DNA of 64,000 bases from Gnetum montanum (GCA_015680685.1 MNCI01008335.1:1112311-1176310); one strand, 5' to 3'. Positions 1 to 11,948 are shown, numbered from the stretch's first letter. Translations and numbers: made by a program. Notes: generated by a model not told the origin, from the letters alone.

Positions 1-464
1 GAAATAATTATAATATAGGTACACCCAAGATATATAGTCCAATTAGAACTTTATCACTCAACATTATCCATTAGTGTTGAATCCATGACTTGGAGCTTTC
101 AAATTAAAAGTCTTACCACTAGGATAACCTCATTATTATGTTAAGTAAAGTTTGTGAAAATTGTTATTGATTATATCTCCTTGGATACATATAGTTGTCT
201 AGTTCTAGTTTCAACACTCCCCAAAACCAATATTCAAGGAAAGCATATATAAATACAATAATATTTTTTAAAACCTAACATCTTAAGATTTTCATAGTAC
301 AAAATTTCTTATCTCTTTGCTTTGTTCATAATTCATTAATAAACACATTTTATCTCATTGTATCTCTATAACTTGTTTATAAGACATTTAATTCTAATGT
401 TTTATCCTAGTGATAAGACTCTTATTTTAGAAGCTCTAAATTATGGGTTTGATTGTAATGGGCA
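1..464. other. AT-rich DNA, no gene seen
   Basis: Short stop-rich frames only on both strands. I recognise no domain, RNA gene or repeat unit. It acts as the target sequence left of the retroposed copy that follows. Confidence 0.6.
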
Positions 465-480
465 ATGCTAACTCTAATTT

Positions 481-2011
481 TTTTTTTTGAGAGAATGTTC
501 GGGAATGTATTACTGAAAGAATGGTACACAGGTATACAAGTACAAGCGGGGGTGGCCCACCCTGAAGAGGGGGGGGGGGGATCCCCGGAAACCCACAAAA
601 GATCAAGAGAAAAAACTCGGCCGACCCCCAGCATGGCAGCCAAACCACGGAGCTGTACAGATGTCGTACAGATGTCCAAAACCCCCCAATAAGGGGGGGG
701 GGGCGCACCCATAACGCAAAAGTAAGGGGGAGGACAGGAGGGGGGGGGCGCATCCCCAATAGGGGGGCATGACCCCACACAAACAGAAACGATGAGCCCA
801 ACAGAGAACAGGGGGGGAGGGGCTAGGGGCGGGTCGACAGCTGGTGACAGGCACACCGAGGTAACTCCAACTCATGGAGCAGGTCCAGGGTGGCATGGTG
901 GTCCTCGGTGTTCACGAAGTTAGTGGCCTGTTGAAACCCCTGCAGAAGAGCCTCGCGCCTACGCTGGTCTGTTGAGGAATCCCCCGCATCCGGGTGGAAT
1001 CTAGCGGACGTGCGCTAGATGTGCCATCTAAGCTCCTCCCAGGAGCTCTCACAGCTAATTCCAAGGATGCTATATAGGCAGCGCCCCCCCCTGAGCCACT
1101 GGCGGGCGCTGTGTTGATGCGCCCGGTCGAGTTGCCATTGCCGTTGCACCTCTTCCTCCTGCAGGCGTTCCTACTCCTCCTGGGTCGCCGCCTCCTGGGC
1201 CTACCGGTCCACCTCCTCCTGACGCAGTTCCTCCCTGATCCGGTCCCGGAGCTCATCCATGAGTTGGGCTCGCAAGGTCTCCATTGCAAGCGTATGCTGC
1301 CTGTTCAGCTGTTGTGCTTATTCCTGAAGCTGGGCATTGTGGTCGACGCACCACTTGGCCAGGGCCTCGGTCCACTGACTCTCCGAAGACCATTGCTCGA
1401 CCTCCCGAGCCGCAGCAACCGCCTGTTGAAGCATCGCCTCCCAGTGCGGGGGGGGGGGGGCACAAGGGGGGTCGGGCGAGAGGGCAGGGTTGCGGTGGGA
1501 GCGGCGGCCCCAAGAAAGGTGGAGAGCAGCCTGCCGTCGTTGAGTGGAGGAAGGGGGGGAAGCAGGGGGTCAGCGAGATGACCCCTTGTGGGGGCAGAGG
1601 ACGGGCCTGGCTCCCCCTGCCCCCCGCCCCCCTCCACAGGGCCAAAATAAGCCCCGAACGGCGACCCCACCGCTGAAGGCGGAGGGCCTCGAGGAAGAAA
1701 TGCGGCAGGTTTACCTGGGTGCCCTCCTTTAAGCATCGCAGGAAGGTGAAATGCAGCCCCTGGAGTTTGGACACTTTCCCTGACTGCACAAAGAAGCGTT
1801 CGACCAAGACGGCCGCATGAGCCCAGAGGCACGGAAGGGACGTTCGAGGGACCTGACGGCTTTGCGTTCTCAGGGAAAACCCCTCGAAAAAGGTCGTAGA
1901 GTTATGGAGGCCACGGGAGGTTGGCAGGATGATCTCCCCAGTGGCTGAGATCCCCAGGTAGTTGGCCAGAGCAGCCTCTGTCAGGCGAATTACTCGGCCG
2001 GGATCCCCAGG
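481..2011 (-). mobile_element. GC-rich retroposed copy with poly(A) tail and 16-bp TSD
   Basis: A strongly GC-rich block sits abruptly in AT-rich DNA. The same 16 bases (ATGCTAACTCTAATTT) flank it at 465-480 and 2012-2027. Its left edge is a run of T, which is a poly(A) tail on the minus strand. Poly(A) plus a long perfect target-site duplication is the signature of target-primed reverse transcription by LINE machinery. The element reads right to left and is probably 5'-truncated. I see no LINE endonuclease or RT in it, so it is a retroposed transcript or a very short LINE end. It contains several G/C homopolymers of 10 or more bases (for example 1448-1460). Confidence 0.85.
823..2010 (-). 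pseudogene. Retroposed gene: plant-mobile/transposon-like domain plus coiled coil (decayed)
   Basis: Read right to left, about 250 codons are open from 2010 to about 1253. The first part contains YLGISATGEI and then WAHAAVLVERFF...LHFTFLRCLKEG..VNLPHFFLEALR. That order (Trp-containing helix, then a 'hhxxhxxGxxVNhxxhhhxxh' segment) resembles the 'putative plant transposon protein' / plant-mobile type domains, by memory only. A proline-rich linker follows. Past the 13-G run at 1448-1460 the frame shifts, and a Gln/Glu/Arg-rich coiled coil (LRAQLMDELRDRIREELRQE) continues to about 1100 with at least three in-frame stops. The likely C-terminus is LDLLHELELPRCACHQLS, with its stop at 823-825. The organisation resembles ORF3 of elements E1 and E3 in this window, but the base composition is very different. 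The function is unknown. Confidence 0.5.
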
Positions 2012-2027
2012 ATGCTAACTCTAATTT

Positions 2028-3712
2028 GACTATATGTGTTGGAGGTAAATATTGTAAAAAAAATTTTAGAGTTTAAATGCCCTCCTATTTATAATGGTTT
2101 TATTAATATTTTTATTCTTAATTGAATATATTTAATTATTTTAAATTTTGGGTTTAATTTGTTCATTTTTGTAAAATGAATTTAAAACCTAAATAATTTT
2201 TAATGTAGTTTAAAAGGATTTTTAATAGAAAAAACCATATTTTAAAGAATGTATGTAAGGAAAAATTGAATCATAGTAGCTAAAGTTAAAAATAAGTTAA
2301 GGTAAAATATCATGTGACAACTCCAATATGTGCATACAACCATGCCATGTGAAGATTTGGTATTTTTAAATGATAACATAATGGAAAATTGTTCATGGTA
2401 TGAGGCATGTCAAGTTGTGACTACTTTTTTAACACCAAAGAAAGAGCATTAATACCCTACTTTGGCAAGAAAATGTTATCACCTATTTAAGTCCTCCTCA
2501 CCATTTGAATCATGATCATAAGAGGGTTCCATATTTGAAGCTCTCTTAGAGGATTCCTTTACATTTATGACCAAGTTGGGATGCCAATGAGCTCATCATC
2601 TAAAATTGATGACTTCTCCTAAACCTCTAGAATATTACCCTAAATGAATCATAGCTTACATCTCTTTTATATCCAAGAGCCTTTGGACAAGTTCTAATCC
2701 ATGTTGCTAAGAGTATTGGCAAAATTTTGCATAGCCCTGCTCAAATTGAATATGAGTTGATTACCAACCAACATGGATCAAGTGAGATGGATGTTGTACA
2801 TACTTTATTGCTTCTCTCAATAGATATTGTGAGCTATATACTTTTCCTTTTCTTAGCTTTCTTTGTCTATTTCTATTATTTTCTATTATTGTATTTGTTT
2901 GATGATGGACTTTGTACTGTAAAGTGTATCTATGCATGTTTGTATTGAACTATGTTCCAAGTGCAATAAAGTTCATGGATCCTTTCCTTTTACTTGACTT
3001 TATTTTTATTTTCTTTACTTTATCTAAATATGTTAGAATCAAATATTTTTAGGTGTGCATATTTATTCTATTTATCTTTGCATTGCATAGGATCCTATGT
3101 TCTCATTCGATTTGAGATTAGTCTCACGATATTTGGGGTTATAAATTAGTAAAGGTATGAGAGTGTTTACTTGAGAGAATATTTCAACCATAGTAGTAGG
3201 GTTCATGTATGGTAGGTGTTGTTGATATAGAAGGGGTTGAATAGATTTTAGTATACTTGATAATTTCCTTCTTAATTTTAATGACATGCATGTTAGGAAT
3301 GGCAATACCATAATCATGAATGATCATGCCAATGATAGAATTTCCAGATGCTTAAGTTCTATAAAACTTTAATTATGATATCCCTACAAATCATGCATTC
3401 CAAATCTAACTTTATAATTACAACCAAATAATATAGAATTGTGGTTTACTTTGTAAGTATATGACTGCAACTTCCTTTTTAATCATAAGATTATAATGTA
3501 TAATCAAGAAAAAAGTAGATGCATCTACTATCATATCTATGTGGTATATATTCCTTTCTAAGATGAAATTTGGATTTTTTAGAAATTCATTTAAAAATCA
3601 TTTTCTTTGAAATTTTCACAATATCATTATTAGATGGTATGTCTAAGCAATTTAGCCATAAGTAAAAAGCACCAATGACCATTTTTCCTTAATTCTATTT
3701 CTAATATCTTTA
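2028..3712. other. AT-rich spacer, nothing recognised
   Basis: Very AT-rich with dense stops on both strands. A short frame at 2727-2948 is dominated by Phe/Leu/Tyr and looks like chance. I see no LTR, terminal repeat or gene domain. Confidence 0.5.
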
Positions 3713-4536
3713 TGAATTTCGCGGTAGTTTCTCTAAAATTAGAGTGGCAGTTTTTGTAATTATTAGAGTAGTTACTCCCAAGCCTATAAATACAGTGCCC
3801 AGGAACACAATAGGGGAAGTAAAAGAAGAAGAAGAAGAAAAGAAGAATAATTTAAAAGAGGAAGTCTTTTAGGAGTCAAGTAGCAAAAGTCTAGCCAAGT
3901 GCCTGCAGCAGGAGGTCTAAGTGTGGATGGATCTTTATTCGAGCATTGTGTACCTGAGCACACCTTGTGTATAGCAATAAAGATGAGCTCTTGGATTCAT
4001 CCCTGTAGCACTTGAGATTTGTTTTCTTACTCATTTCATTTATTTTATTTTTTCTGCATTTATTTTATTTTATTTTATTTTATGCACCTTATATTTCTAT
4101 TATTAGCACACACAGTACGATCACTTCGAGCATGTGTGTAACACTTGGTAACCTAGTAACGATTAGTGTTTGGTAATCCCAGTAGTGTTATGTTGGTTTA
4201 GGATGTGTATGACAAGTGAGAATGGATACTGGTGTTAAGATTAGTTTAAAGCCTAGTTAATCAGTAGTTAAGTTAAATTAGTCACTTAGTTATCTCTCTC
4301 TCTCCTCCCTTATTAGCAGTAGGACATAAAAACATAAAAGCTATAAAAATCATATGCCTCAAGCTTACTTAACCATACAATTGTGACATACAAGTAAGTT
4401 TGGAAAGACAATGATCAACCAACCCGTCCTTGTTCCACAAAGGCGCATAGGCACTTAGTCCTTGGAATTCGATTGGATCGTGCATGAAACGTTTGTATTC
4501 GTATGGTTGAGCGTAGGGGTACCTCGTCGCTCATCA
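3713..4536 (+). repeat. E0 LTR (truncated Athila/Tat-like element)
   Basis: A retrotransposon LTR. It has a TATA box (TATAAATA, 3785-3792) and a GA-rich leader. An R region ends near CAATAAAGATGAG (about 3980), and U5 shares long stretches with the E2 and E3 LTRs (ACTTGGTAACC, GGTAATCCCAGTAGTGTTA). It ends in CTCATCA, as the E2 LTR does. The left boundary is approximate. Unlike E1-E4, its U3 does not show the 14-bp hexamer ladder. No primer site follows; the next base already belongs to RT. Confidence 0.65.
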
Positions 4537-5001
4537 ACAAGTCCTTGGGGGAAATTTGCATATAAGCAGATGTTGTTTAGCTTGTGCAATGCCACAACAA
4601 CATTTCAATGTTTGGGCCTAAGTATATTTTAGTAACAAATAGGAAATGGTGTGGAGGTCTTTATGGATGATTTCTCCACCTACGGAGTGGACTTCAAACA
4701 AGCATTGGACTGATTAGAGCAAAAATACTGAAACGATGTGTAGAAACCAACTTAAGGCTCAATTGGCAAAAAAAGCCATTTAATGGTTCAAGAAGGCATT
4801 GTGTTAGGGCATAAGATTTCACAAACAGGGATAGAGTTAAATCTCGAAAAGATTAAAGTCATCAAAGGAATCACTCGTCAACTTGAAACTGTAAAAGATA
4901 TTTGATCATTCCTTGGACATATTAGCTATTATAGACGCTTCATCGAGAACTTTTTGAAGATTGCAAAACCATTGATAGAATTAACGAAGAAGGATGTATC
5001 C
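4537..5001 (+). pseudogene. E0 RT fragment (Athila/Tat-type gypsy)
   Basis: Degenerate RT joined directly to the LTR end, so primer site, gag, protease and half of RT are deleted. Visible pieces are WGKFAYKQM, SLCNATTTF, the active-site loop FMDDFSTYG, the thumb LRLNWQK and the connection LIELTKKDVSI. The FMDDFS form is typical of Athila/Tat elements, where other gypsy clades have YLDD. Several stops are present. Similarity to E2 ends sharply near 5001. This is a dead relic. Confidence 0.8.
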
Positions 5002-5200
5002 ATATTTCATTTATTAAGTCATAGAACCATGTTATGAAGCCATCTTTTATCATGGTTTCCATCATTAATTTAATCCATTATTTATCTAATAAAGATGAGA
5101 AAGAATATGGGTGTAGTTTCAATAGCTTCAACCTTTAACAAAGCCATATTTACTTCAAGAAGCATAATATGATATTATGTCTATCTCCTCACTTTAAATT

Positions 5201-5374
5201 CATGGAGTAGAAAAAGCTTTTGAATTTCTTCTATCTTGTCAGCTATATAGGTCTATGTCCCTACATAATATAACATGAATTCCATAAATAGATAAACTTA
5301 TACCCTCAACTACATAAATTCATTCACTAGAAAAAGCTTTTGAATTTGTTCTATTTTTTTTTTAGCTACATAGG
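5201..5374. repeat. 120-bp tandem duplication, second unit split by E1 and E3
   Basis: Unit 1 is 5201-5320. Unit 2 begins at 5321 with the same AGAAAAAGCTTTTGAATTT and stops at 5374 where E1 starts. It resumes at 15701-15723 (ATAGGTCTACCTCCCTAC), is interrupted again by E3, and resumes at 38776 (AACATGAATTCCAT). Unit 1 therefore provides an empty-site control for both insertions. Confidence 0.85.
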
Positions 5375-6263
5375 TGATAAAGTCAAAAATATTTTAGTAA
5401 TAATATCATAGTTATGATATCATATCTACAATGTCGTAGATACGTTATTGTATCTCATGATATGTTATTGTATAAATGATATCATGAGGTGTGTGCCAGC
5501 CTATAAAACAAACGCATAGGTGCACAAATTTGCAATAGATTTGATAGCATAGTAGCAACACTCATTTAGTTTGTTTTTGTAATTTTAGCTTTCAGTACTT
5601 AGCAGTGTGTGCTTGTAGCATGATGTTAAGTGATTGAACGAAGTTTTTATTCGAGTTTGGCGTACTTGGAGACATTTCATGACCAAAAATAAAGATCAAG
5701 ATTACATTCCATCATTGTAGCAACACTTAGTTTTATTTATGCTTTCATTTAGTTTAATGTTTATTGTTTTCATAGTTATTGATTTACTTTCAATGCAATT
5801 TACTATTCTTGTCATTAAGCGGAATAAGTACAGCTGATCTTGAGCACTTAAGTGTAGCTACTTTGTAGCCCAGTAGTACTACCACTTGGTACATCTAGTA
5901 GTGTGGTACTTGGTAACCCCAGTAGTAGTTACATGAAGTTCAAGGTGTGAATGAAAGATTAGCATTGGTTGCTCATTGAATAGGCTAGATTAGATTTGTT
6001 TATTATCACTTACAATTAGAAACCTTTACTTTTACTTCATGTTAGCTAGGAGTAATATGGCCATACAACATCATTTATTATATACCTTATCATGAGTTAA
6101 ACCATATACATTGAATTTACTAGGTCACATGGGAAGACAACGATCATGAACTCTAACCAATTACTTGCATAATCACCTTGCATTGTCTAGGGAATTTGAT
6201 CGAGATCATGTGTGGACACTCATATCTTGTATGGTTGGGTGTTGGATACTTCACTGCTCATCA
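5375..6263 (+). repeat. E1 5' LTR
   Basis: Begins TGATAAAGTC and ends CTCATCA (TG...CA), 889 bp. It pairs with 14832-15700. The TATA box TATAAAAC starts at 5502. The R/U5 part has the family block with ACTTGGTAACCCC and CCCAGTAGTAG. Confidence 0.9.
5402..5508 (+). promoter_or_regulatory. E1 U3 promoter: phased hexamer array and TATA
   Basis: Hexamers start at 5402 (AATATC), 5416 (GATATC), 5430 (AATGTC), 5444 (GTTATT), 5464 (GTTATT) and 5478 (GATATC), giving steps of 14, 14, 14, 20 and 14. Exactly 18 bases separate the last hexamer from TATAAAA at 5502. The same ruler occurs in the other LTRs. The first two hexamers form an inverted repeat around a GT centre (ATATCATA gt TATGATAT). Confidence 0.65.
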
Positions 6264-6281
6264 TTGGTGTTGTTGCCAGGG
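6264..6281 (+). other. E1 primer-binding site (tRNA-Asp-like)
   Basis: TTGGTGTTGTTGCCAGGG directly follows the LTR end. It is a decayed form of the TGGCGCCGTTGCCGGGGA-type site that Athila/Tat elements use with tRNA-Asp. E3 (16632) and E2 (28953-28970, minus) have the same site. Confidence 0.75.
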
Positions 6282-6401
6282 ACAAGTTAATGTTATGCTA
6301 AGTAATTCATTTTCCAAAGTTTGTTGTATTTGAAACTTAAAGTTAAATCCAACAAATATAAGTAAAGCACACTTTTAACTCAAATCATCTAAAACTATAA
6401 T

Positions 6402-9360
6402 ATGGCTTCACATAATGACCAACCATCACTTGCTAAAGAGATAAGAAGAAGCAGTGATAAAATTATTGATGAAGATGAATGGGGGATGCCAATGAGACAT
6501 GAATCACTTATGCTCACATTGATCCATACCATCCAAACTTTACTTTCATCTTCCATTAGGACAAGTAAGTGAGGTGGAGAGACATGCAAGGCAACATAGT
6601 CCTGCGTCTAGAATGTGCAACACTAAACATGCTACAAATTGCTCTAAAGGAAATGTATTTGGACTAGATTCAGGAAGGGTATTATGTGATTGAATACATG
6701 ATCATACCCTATGAACTCACAAAGGAGTAGATGAGAAGAGATGCTACCATGAAGATCAAACATATACATAGCAAAGGAAAGTAGACTAACACTTTTGTTG
6801 CATAGAACAACTTGATGCTAATCAATTCATTTTAGAACAACTTCACTAGAATCATGAGGAGCCTTCAAAGACACTTGTCATCAAACTAGAGGAACTTGTT
6901 AAAGCCCAACTTCATTCTAGTTTGTTAGAGATAAATAAGGGGGAGGATACTGACTCAAGATACAAGTGGGACTCTAGGCCAATGGATCTTGCTAAATCTT
7001 ACAATGAAATTTACAAGAGTCATGAAATAAGAACTAGCTAACATTGTTCTCCTGACACCTCATCTACCTCATCATGATTGTTGGAGGACTTTGATAGAAG
7101 AAGACACAAGTATAGGAACTCTGATAGGAAAGAAAGACAAACTCATGGCCATCATGATAGATATTCAAGGTACTTTGATTCAGAAGATGAAGAGTATAAA
7201 TGAAGAAGAAGAAGAGAAATAAGAAAGGATCAGGAGAGACATGAGCATAGAAGGGGTCATCACTACAATAGAGCATACAAACTTGATCACAATGATGAAG
7301 TCATTATGGAAACCTGAAGTATGATCAATATTTAGGAAGCTATCTACATACCAACTAGGCATGTGAGAGATAGCTAAATCAAACAGCTAGATATGAATAA
7401 TATGCCATGATTTGAAGGTGATTATAATGCTAATCCCCAACATCATATTTAAGCATTCCACAATGCATGTGCCCTTCAAAACATAGAGAGCGATTAGTAG
7501 AAATTAATGCTATTTCCTAGAACACTTATGAAGTAAGCGAAAAGTTGGTAGAGGTCACTAGAACCTAGATCCATTAGATGATGGAGTACCTACTTGAAAT
7601 ATTTAATGATAAATATTAGACCTATCCATGAGTATCAAATCTAAGAAAACACATCTAGAACTAGAAAAAAGGGTTTGATGAAACCCTTGATGCAACAATG
7701 GGAAAATATTATTCATTGTTATAGGAATGACCAAGCCACGAATTTTCATCAAAGGAATAGCTTAGGAACATCATAGATGGACTAAGAAGTAAAACATGAG
7801 AGACTCTTGGGGTTTATGCCTAGGGAAGATTATCATAACTGATTGTCCATCATATTCAAAGACTGATCGATCAAGTGGCAATAGAAGAAGGTGAACTCAG
7901 AAAAAGAGAATCAATTGAAGAGTTCAATGGAGATCCATCAATAAGAAAGAGAGATGCATGAGTGTGTGATACCCAAGAGGAAGAAACCTTGGACCAGGAA
8001 ATTTGAAAAGAGATGCTACCAATCCAAAAATCTATTATCAATGTAACAACATAGGTAGCAAAAATGTGGGATTCAATTAATGAAAGGTGTACAACAACAT
8101 TAAAGATTATGGAGGAAAGAGTAGAGCAAGCCTTCGCAAGAGGTAAAGATAAAAGAAAGAAGAGAGAACTTGGATGCAAAGGTAAAGTTACTTTAGTAGC
8201 TAAGGTCTCAAATGCCAGCTCTATAGATGATGAAAGTTGCACTGTGTGCTAGTAGGAACATCCTAAGGGATGTTGTCCTATCATGACACATCTGCAAGAA
8301 ATAGGGACATATGCACTTAACCCCAAATTTGTTCAAAAATAGATGTCCAATTGGTTACCTTATCCTTAAGGTAACTACTGACAGAATCTTCAACCAACAT
8401 ACTATCCTAATGGAGCTTTTCCATAGTTGTAGGACCAATATTATTAGTAGTGTTAGTAGCCTCAATTATGGGCTATGCCATTGTCGCACTAATAGTATCC
8501 ATATCGACAACCTAATTCTTATGGATATTATGTCCAATGGTCAATCTCACTAGCAAACATGATTATTTAGATCCCACAGTACTATCCACTAAAATACCAT
8601 CAACCGATGCCATCAAGGACCAATTTAGACCCATATGTGCATCCATAAGCAACTAATTTTCCAAATTCCAATTCAAATCCTTTACCTCTAGTTCCACCAC
8701 CAGAAATGTAGGGAGAGTTGCCATCACAATCACAACAAAGGAAAGTTGCAAAGGTAGGAAGTATACAAGTGGAGGATCTCACTAGTAATGCTAAGGGCTA
8801 AACAAGAAAACATCCTTTCTTTAGGACTAGTCTGGAGAAGGCTAGTAGAATTAGAGCTTCATCAAGATCATCTTCTCCTAAAAGAGATCTTCTCACTATT
8901 GATAAGCTTTCAACATCCTTAAGCCCAATCATACAAGTTTTCATGCTTACTGAAATCATCATTAACTGGATCAAGGTAGGATCACCTCCTAAGAAGAGAA
9001 TTGATCTAGGAATTCATTTGATTTATCTATAAATAGATGGGAATTCACTATGTGAAGCTTTGTTAGACTTAGGTTTCAGGGTGAATTTGATTTCCTACAA
9101 AACATATTAAGCATGGAACCTACCATTGTTGAAAGAATGCAATATCAGTTTGGAGCTTACAGATCAATCTATCACCACTCCTTTAGGGAAGATAGATGAT
9201 GTAGTGACCATTGTCAATGGGTAATTATATCCAGCAAAATTTTTTATTATTGATCTGAAAGATGTTGATAAGGAATTTTCAATAGGTATGAGAGATTTGT
9301 CAGTTGAGATTTCTAAAGAAGATGCACATGAATTCCATACACATGTAGCAAATTACATGC
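6402..9360 (+). pseudogene. E1 gag and protease (decayed)
   Basis: It starts at ATGGCTTCACATAATGACC (6402), 120 bp after the primer site. Pieces seen in order are an acidic N-terminus, an Arg/His-rich low-complexity stretch near 7090-7270, the capsid segment with RLDMNN-like LDMNN and AFHNACALQNIE (about 7380-7490), and a zinc knuckle near 8235 (CTVC..EHPKGCC). The aspartic protease is near 9050-9330, with ALLDLGF...NLIS. Stops and frameshifts are numerous. The DLG active site is the usual Athila/Tat form. Sequence similarity to E3 gag is clear. Not functional. Confidence 0.8.
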
Positions 9361-11292
9361 ATAATTGCTGAAAGTAAAGGGTGAAATTGTGGACTGACAC
9401 TTCAGAACATCAACATAGTTATCATTCCAGTCCACAATAATAACAATAAACAACCAGTATGTGCAACCACAAGAGTAGAGGCCATCAAACCAAAAGACAT
9501 CCTATGGCCTCTAATTGAGAACCAGTAACTATTTAACACATGCATGAAAACATCTGAAACACTTACTAATTCCTAAACTAAGAAAATGAATCCAACTAAG
9601 GACCCAAAAATGAAATTAATAACTCATAATCATACATAAAAAAAAAAAGAGAATAAGGATTTAGATAATCAGGATAGAAAAGTTACATCACTAAAGATGG
9701 TAGGTGAACCACATACAATGTATGACCTAGGAGATTTAGGGAACATTTTCTGAACACTTGCCCATGAGATCAATCATGGGAGAGATACTTTACTTTAATT
9801 TTGGAATTAATAAGTGAATTTTCTATTTTTTGCTTTATAATTATTTTCATTTTCCATATTCTTTAATCTTTTCTTATTCTTTTATGCTCTTCCATTTCTT
9901 CAATTTTTCATATTCTTTTAACATTTCTCATTCTTTATACTTTTTCATAATTTTTTACTATATTTTTCATTTCTTTTATACTCTGTTTTCAAAACCTTTG
10001 TAAATAATTTTAATTGTTAATAAAACACATTCAAATAAAGGCAAGATGTAGCCAACAAGATGAAGATTTCTCTATGATATCAAGTCATAAGAGACTAATT
10101 ATTTACACAGTGAGCCCACATAATCCATCCATCCATTTCATTAAGAAGGGGTTCTTACCATGGCCATAATGATATTATTTTCCATCATACAACTAAGAAT
10201 AAACTTGTGATCATTATTCTTGGATCGAAAACTGAAGAACCAAGTGGGAATGTAAAGGGTGTGACATCAAGGGGACTTGGGGATTCTTTTGAATTATTAT
10301 TGTAAGTCCTATAATGTTACTAAGGTTGTATTATATCCTTATAGATCTAATGAAAAATGGAAGTAAGAGTAAAATAAGTGCTACCTTAAAAGGTTGACAT
10401 AGATTAAAAAAATAATAAAAGAGTACAAAATAAATTTCTGGGGATCCCATTGGAAAGACATGTTACCTATCCCTGAAGGTATGTGGCTTCTTAGAAATGT
10501 AAAAATAAAAATAAAGTGTCATGAATAAAGCTCCTCCCTTGGACAATACGCCAAGCAACAGTACTCCTTATAACATTGATAGCCTTACAATTGTGATTCC
10601 AAGAGATGAAATGATGCAATGCCACTGAAATGTGGTTTGGACTTGGTTTGAATCTTGGATAGAAAGGCTAATGATTACCTTAACCACTAACAAAACAAAA
10701 GAATTCATTATGCTTATGGTAAGACACCTCACATCTTGATTTCTACAATCCCTTCTAAGCCCATTTCATCTCATTATTTGAATAATCATGACTTATGATT
10801 TTGTGTAACATAGAGTTCTTTTTCCAATTTGGTGGTACTAATATGTGTGCTTTGCTAAACAAATATGCATTACATTCAACTCATTAGGTGCCTAAGGCCA
10901 CTTCTAGGTGTGGTTATACAAAGGCATTAAGGGTTTGAGCCTACTTTGGGGAGGACCCACTTGTATAACTATTGTATCTTATACTTGCCAAGCAATTCCA
11001 CATCATCTTGAGCCTTCCAATTCTAGTAAATGACAATAAACACTTCCCATATCATTTACACTATTCATTCTAATGACAAAACACCATTGTCTATCTCAAT
11101 CATTCCATCAACACCTTATACACTTTCATAGCTTGAGACTTCATAATCATAGACTTTCAATGCTTATTTTTCACAATTGAAGCATCATCTCCATTTCAAG
11201 ATCCTTTCAATTTGATGTATATCTTCCATCCATCCAATGGAACTCACCTTGTCCTTGAAAATTCCAAAGAAAATTTGATTTTTTTCTTAGGT

Positions 11293-11353
11293 GACATCGT
11301 AGTTACGATATTGTGGGCATCTATGATATCACACATATACATACTATATATAG
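11293..11353 (+). promoter_or_regulatory. E1 candidate internal promoter before ORF3
   Basis: GACATC (11293) and GATATT (11307) are 14 bp apart and form an inverted repeat around GT (ATCGTA gt TACGAT). GATATC follows at 11325 and TATATATA at 11345. The same words and 14-bp step occur in E1's own U3 (5402-5421 and 14859-14878). It lies about 600 bp before the ORF3 start. Promoter activity is inferred. Confidence 0.45.
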
Positions 11354-11531
11354 CATGAAGGAGTTAGAAAAAAATTTTCATTTTTGATTTTCATAAAAGG
11401 AGAGTTGTTGATTTTTCTTTACCACTTAGTGCTCTGATATCCCATCTTCTAGTGCCCATAAGTTGTGCATTCTTACTCCAATTTTTGTGATTTTCAAATT
11501 TACATGATCCTGGAGTGATCATCTTAGTCAT

Positions 11532-11580
11532 GGTGGGGGGTGTGGGGGGTGGGGGGTTGGTTGTGGTGGTTGGTGGGTGT
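11532..11580 (+). repeat. G-rich, quadruplex-prone tract
   Basis: Runs of GGGGGG separated by TGT and T, followed by GGTTGG-type repeats, in an otherwise AT-rich leader between the internal TATA and ORF3 of E1. Several G3 tracts with short loops could fold into a G-quadruplex in the transcript. The same spot in E3 has only a short G run. Confidence 0.6.
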
Positions 11581-11948
11581 TAGTAAGGAAAATATGAGTT
11601 GATTTTTGGGAAATTTCTAATGATTGTAAGGAAAATTTGGGTTGATTTTTTTGGAAATTACTAATGACTGGAAGGTATTATAAGGGTAATTTTAAGGGGA
11701 CATATCAAGAATTTTTAAAGTAAATCACTTATTCTAAGGCCAAAACATCTTTAAGAAGACTCCTAATTAATCATACCACTTATTTTATGCCATATAAAAG
11801 TACTAATGAGGTTGTTCTTGAAACATTTTCTAACTCTACAATCATAATGAACTAAAAACTTGATATAACTAAGGGTATGATTAAGGGACCAAATTGTTGC
11901 TCATTTATGAGAATACTCTAGTAATTCCAATCCCTTGATTGATTGTAG

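Larger units (their letters stand above)
9361..11948 (+). other. E1 spacer without pol, T-rich then leader of ORF3
   Basis: No RT, RNase H or integrase motif is found in any frame. A T-rich stretch (about 9790-10015) ends in AATAAAAC and corresponds to 32730-32935 in E3. Later landmarks (CCATCCATCC near 10125, GGGGAGGACCCACTTG near 10950) also recur in E3's post-integrase spacer. This is therefore the normal pol-to-ORF3 spacer with pol deleted in front of it. An internal TATA region and a G-rich tract are listed separately. Confidence 0.7.

Noticed and set aside
422-1832. Several long overlapping frames on both strands of the GC-rich block as separate genes
   Set aside because: They are GC-driven openings rich in Pro/Gly/Arg; only the minus-strand frame with domain-like content and coiled coil is coherent.
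2727-2948. Open frame of 73 codons
   Set aside because: Dominated by Phe, Leu and Tyr from T-rich DNA, with no homologue recognised; consistent with chance.
3713-4536. Phased hexamer ladder in the E0 LTR
   Set aside because: Measured from TATA at 3785, the positions 18, 14 and 20 bp out do not hold palindromic words. E0 does not share the ruler.
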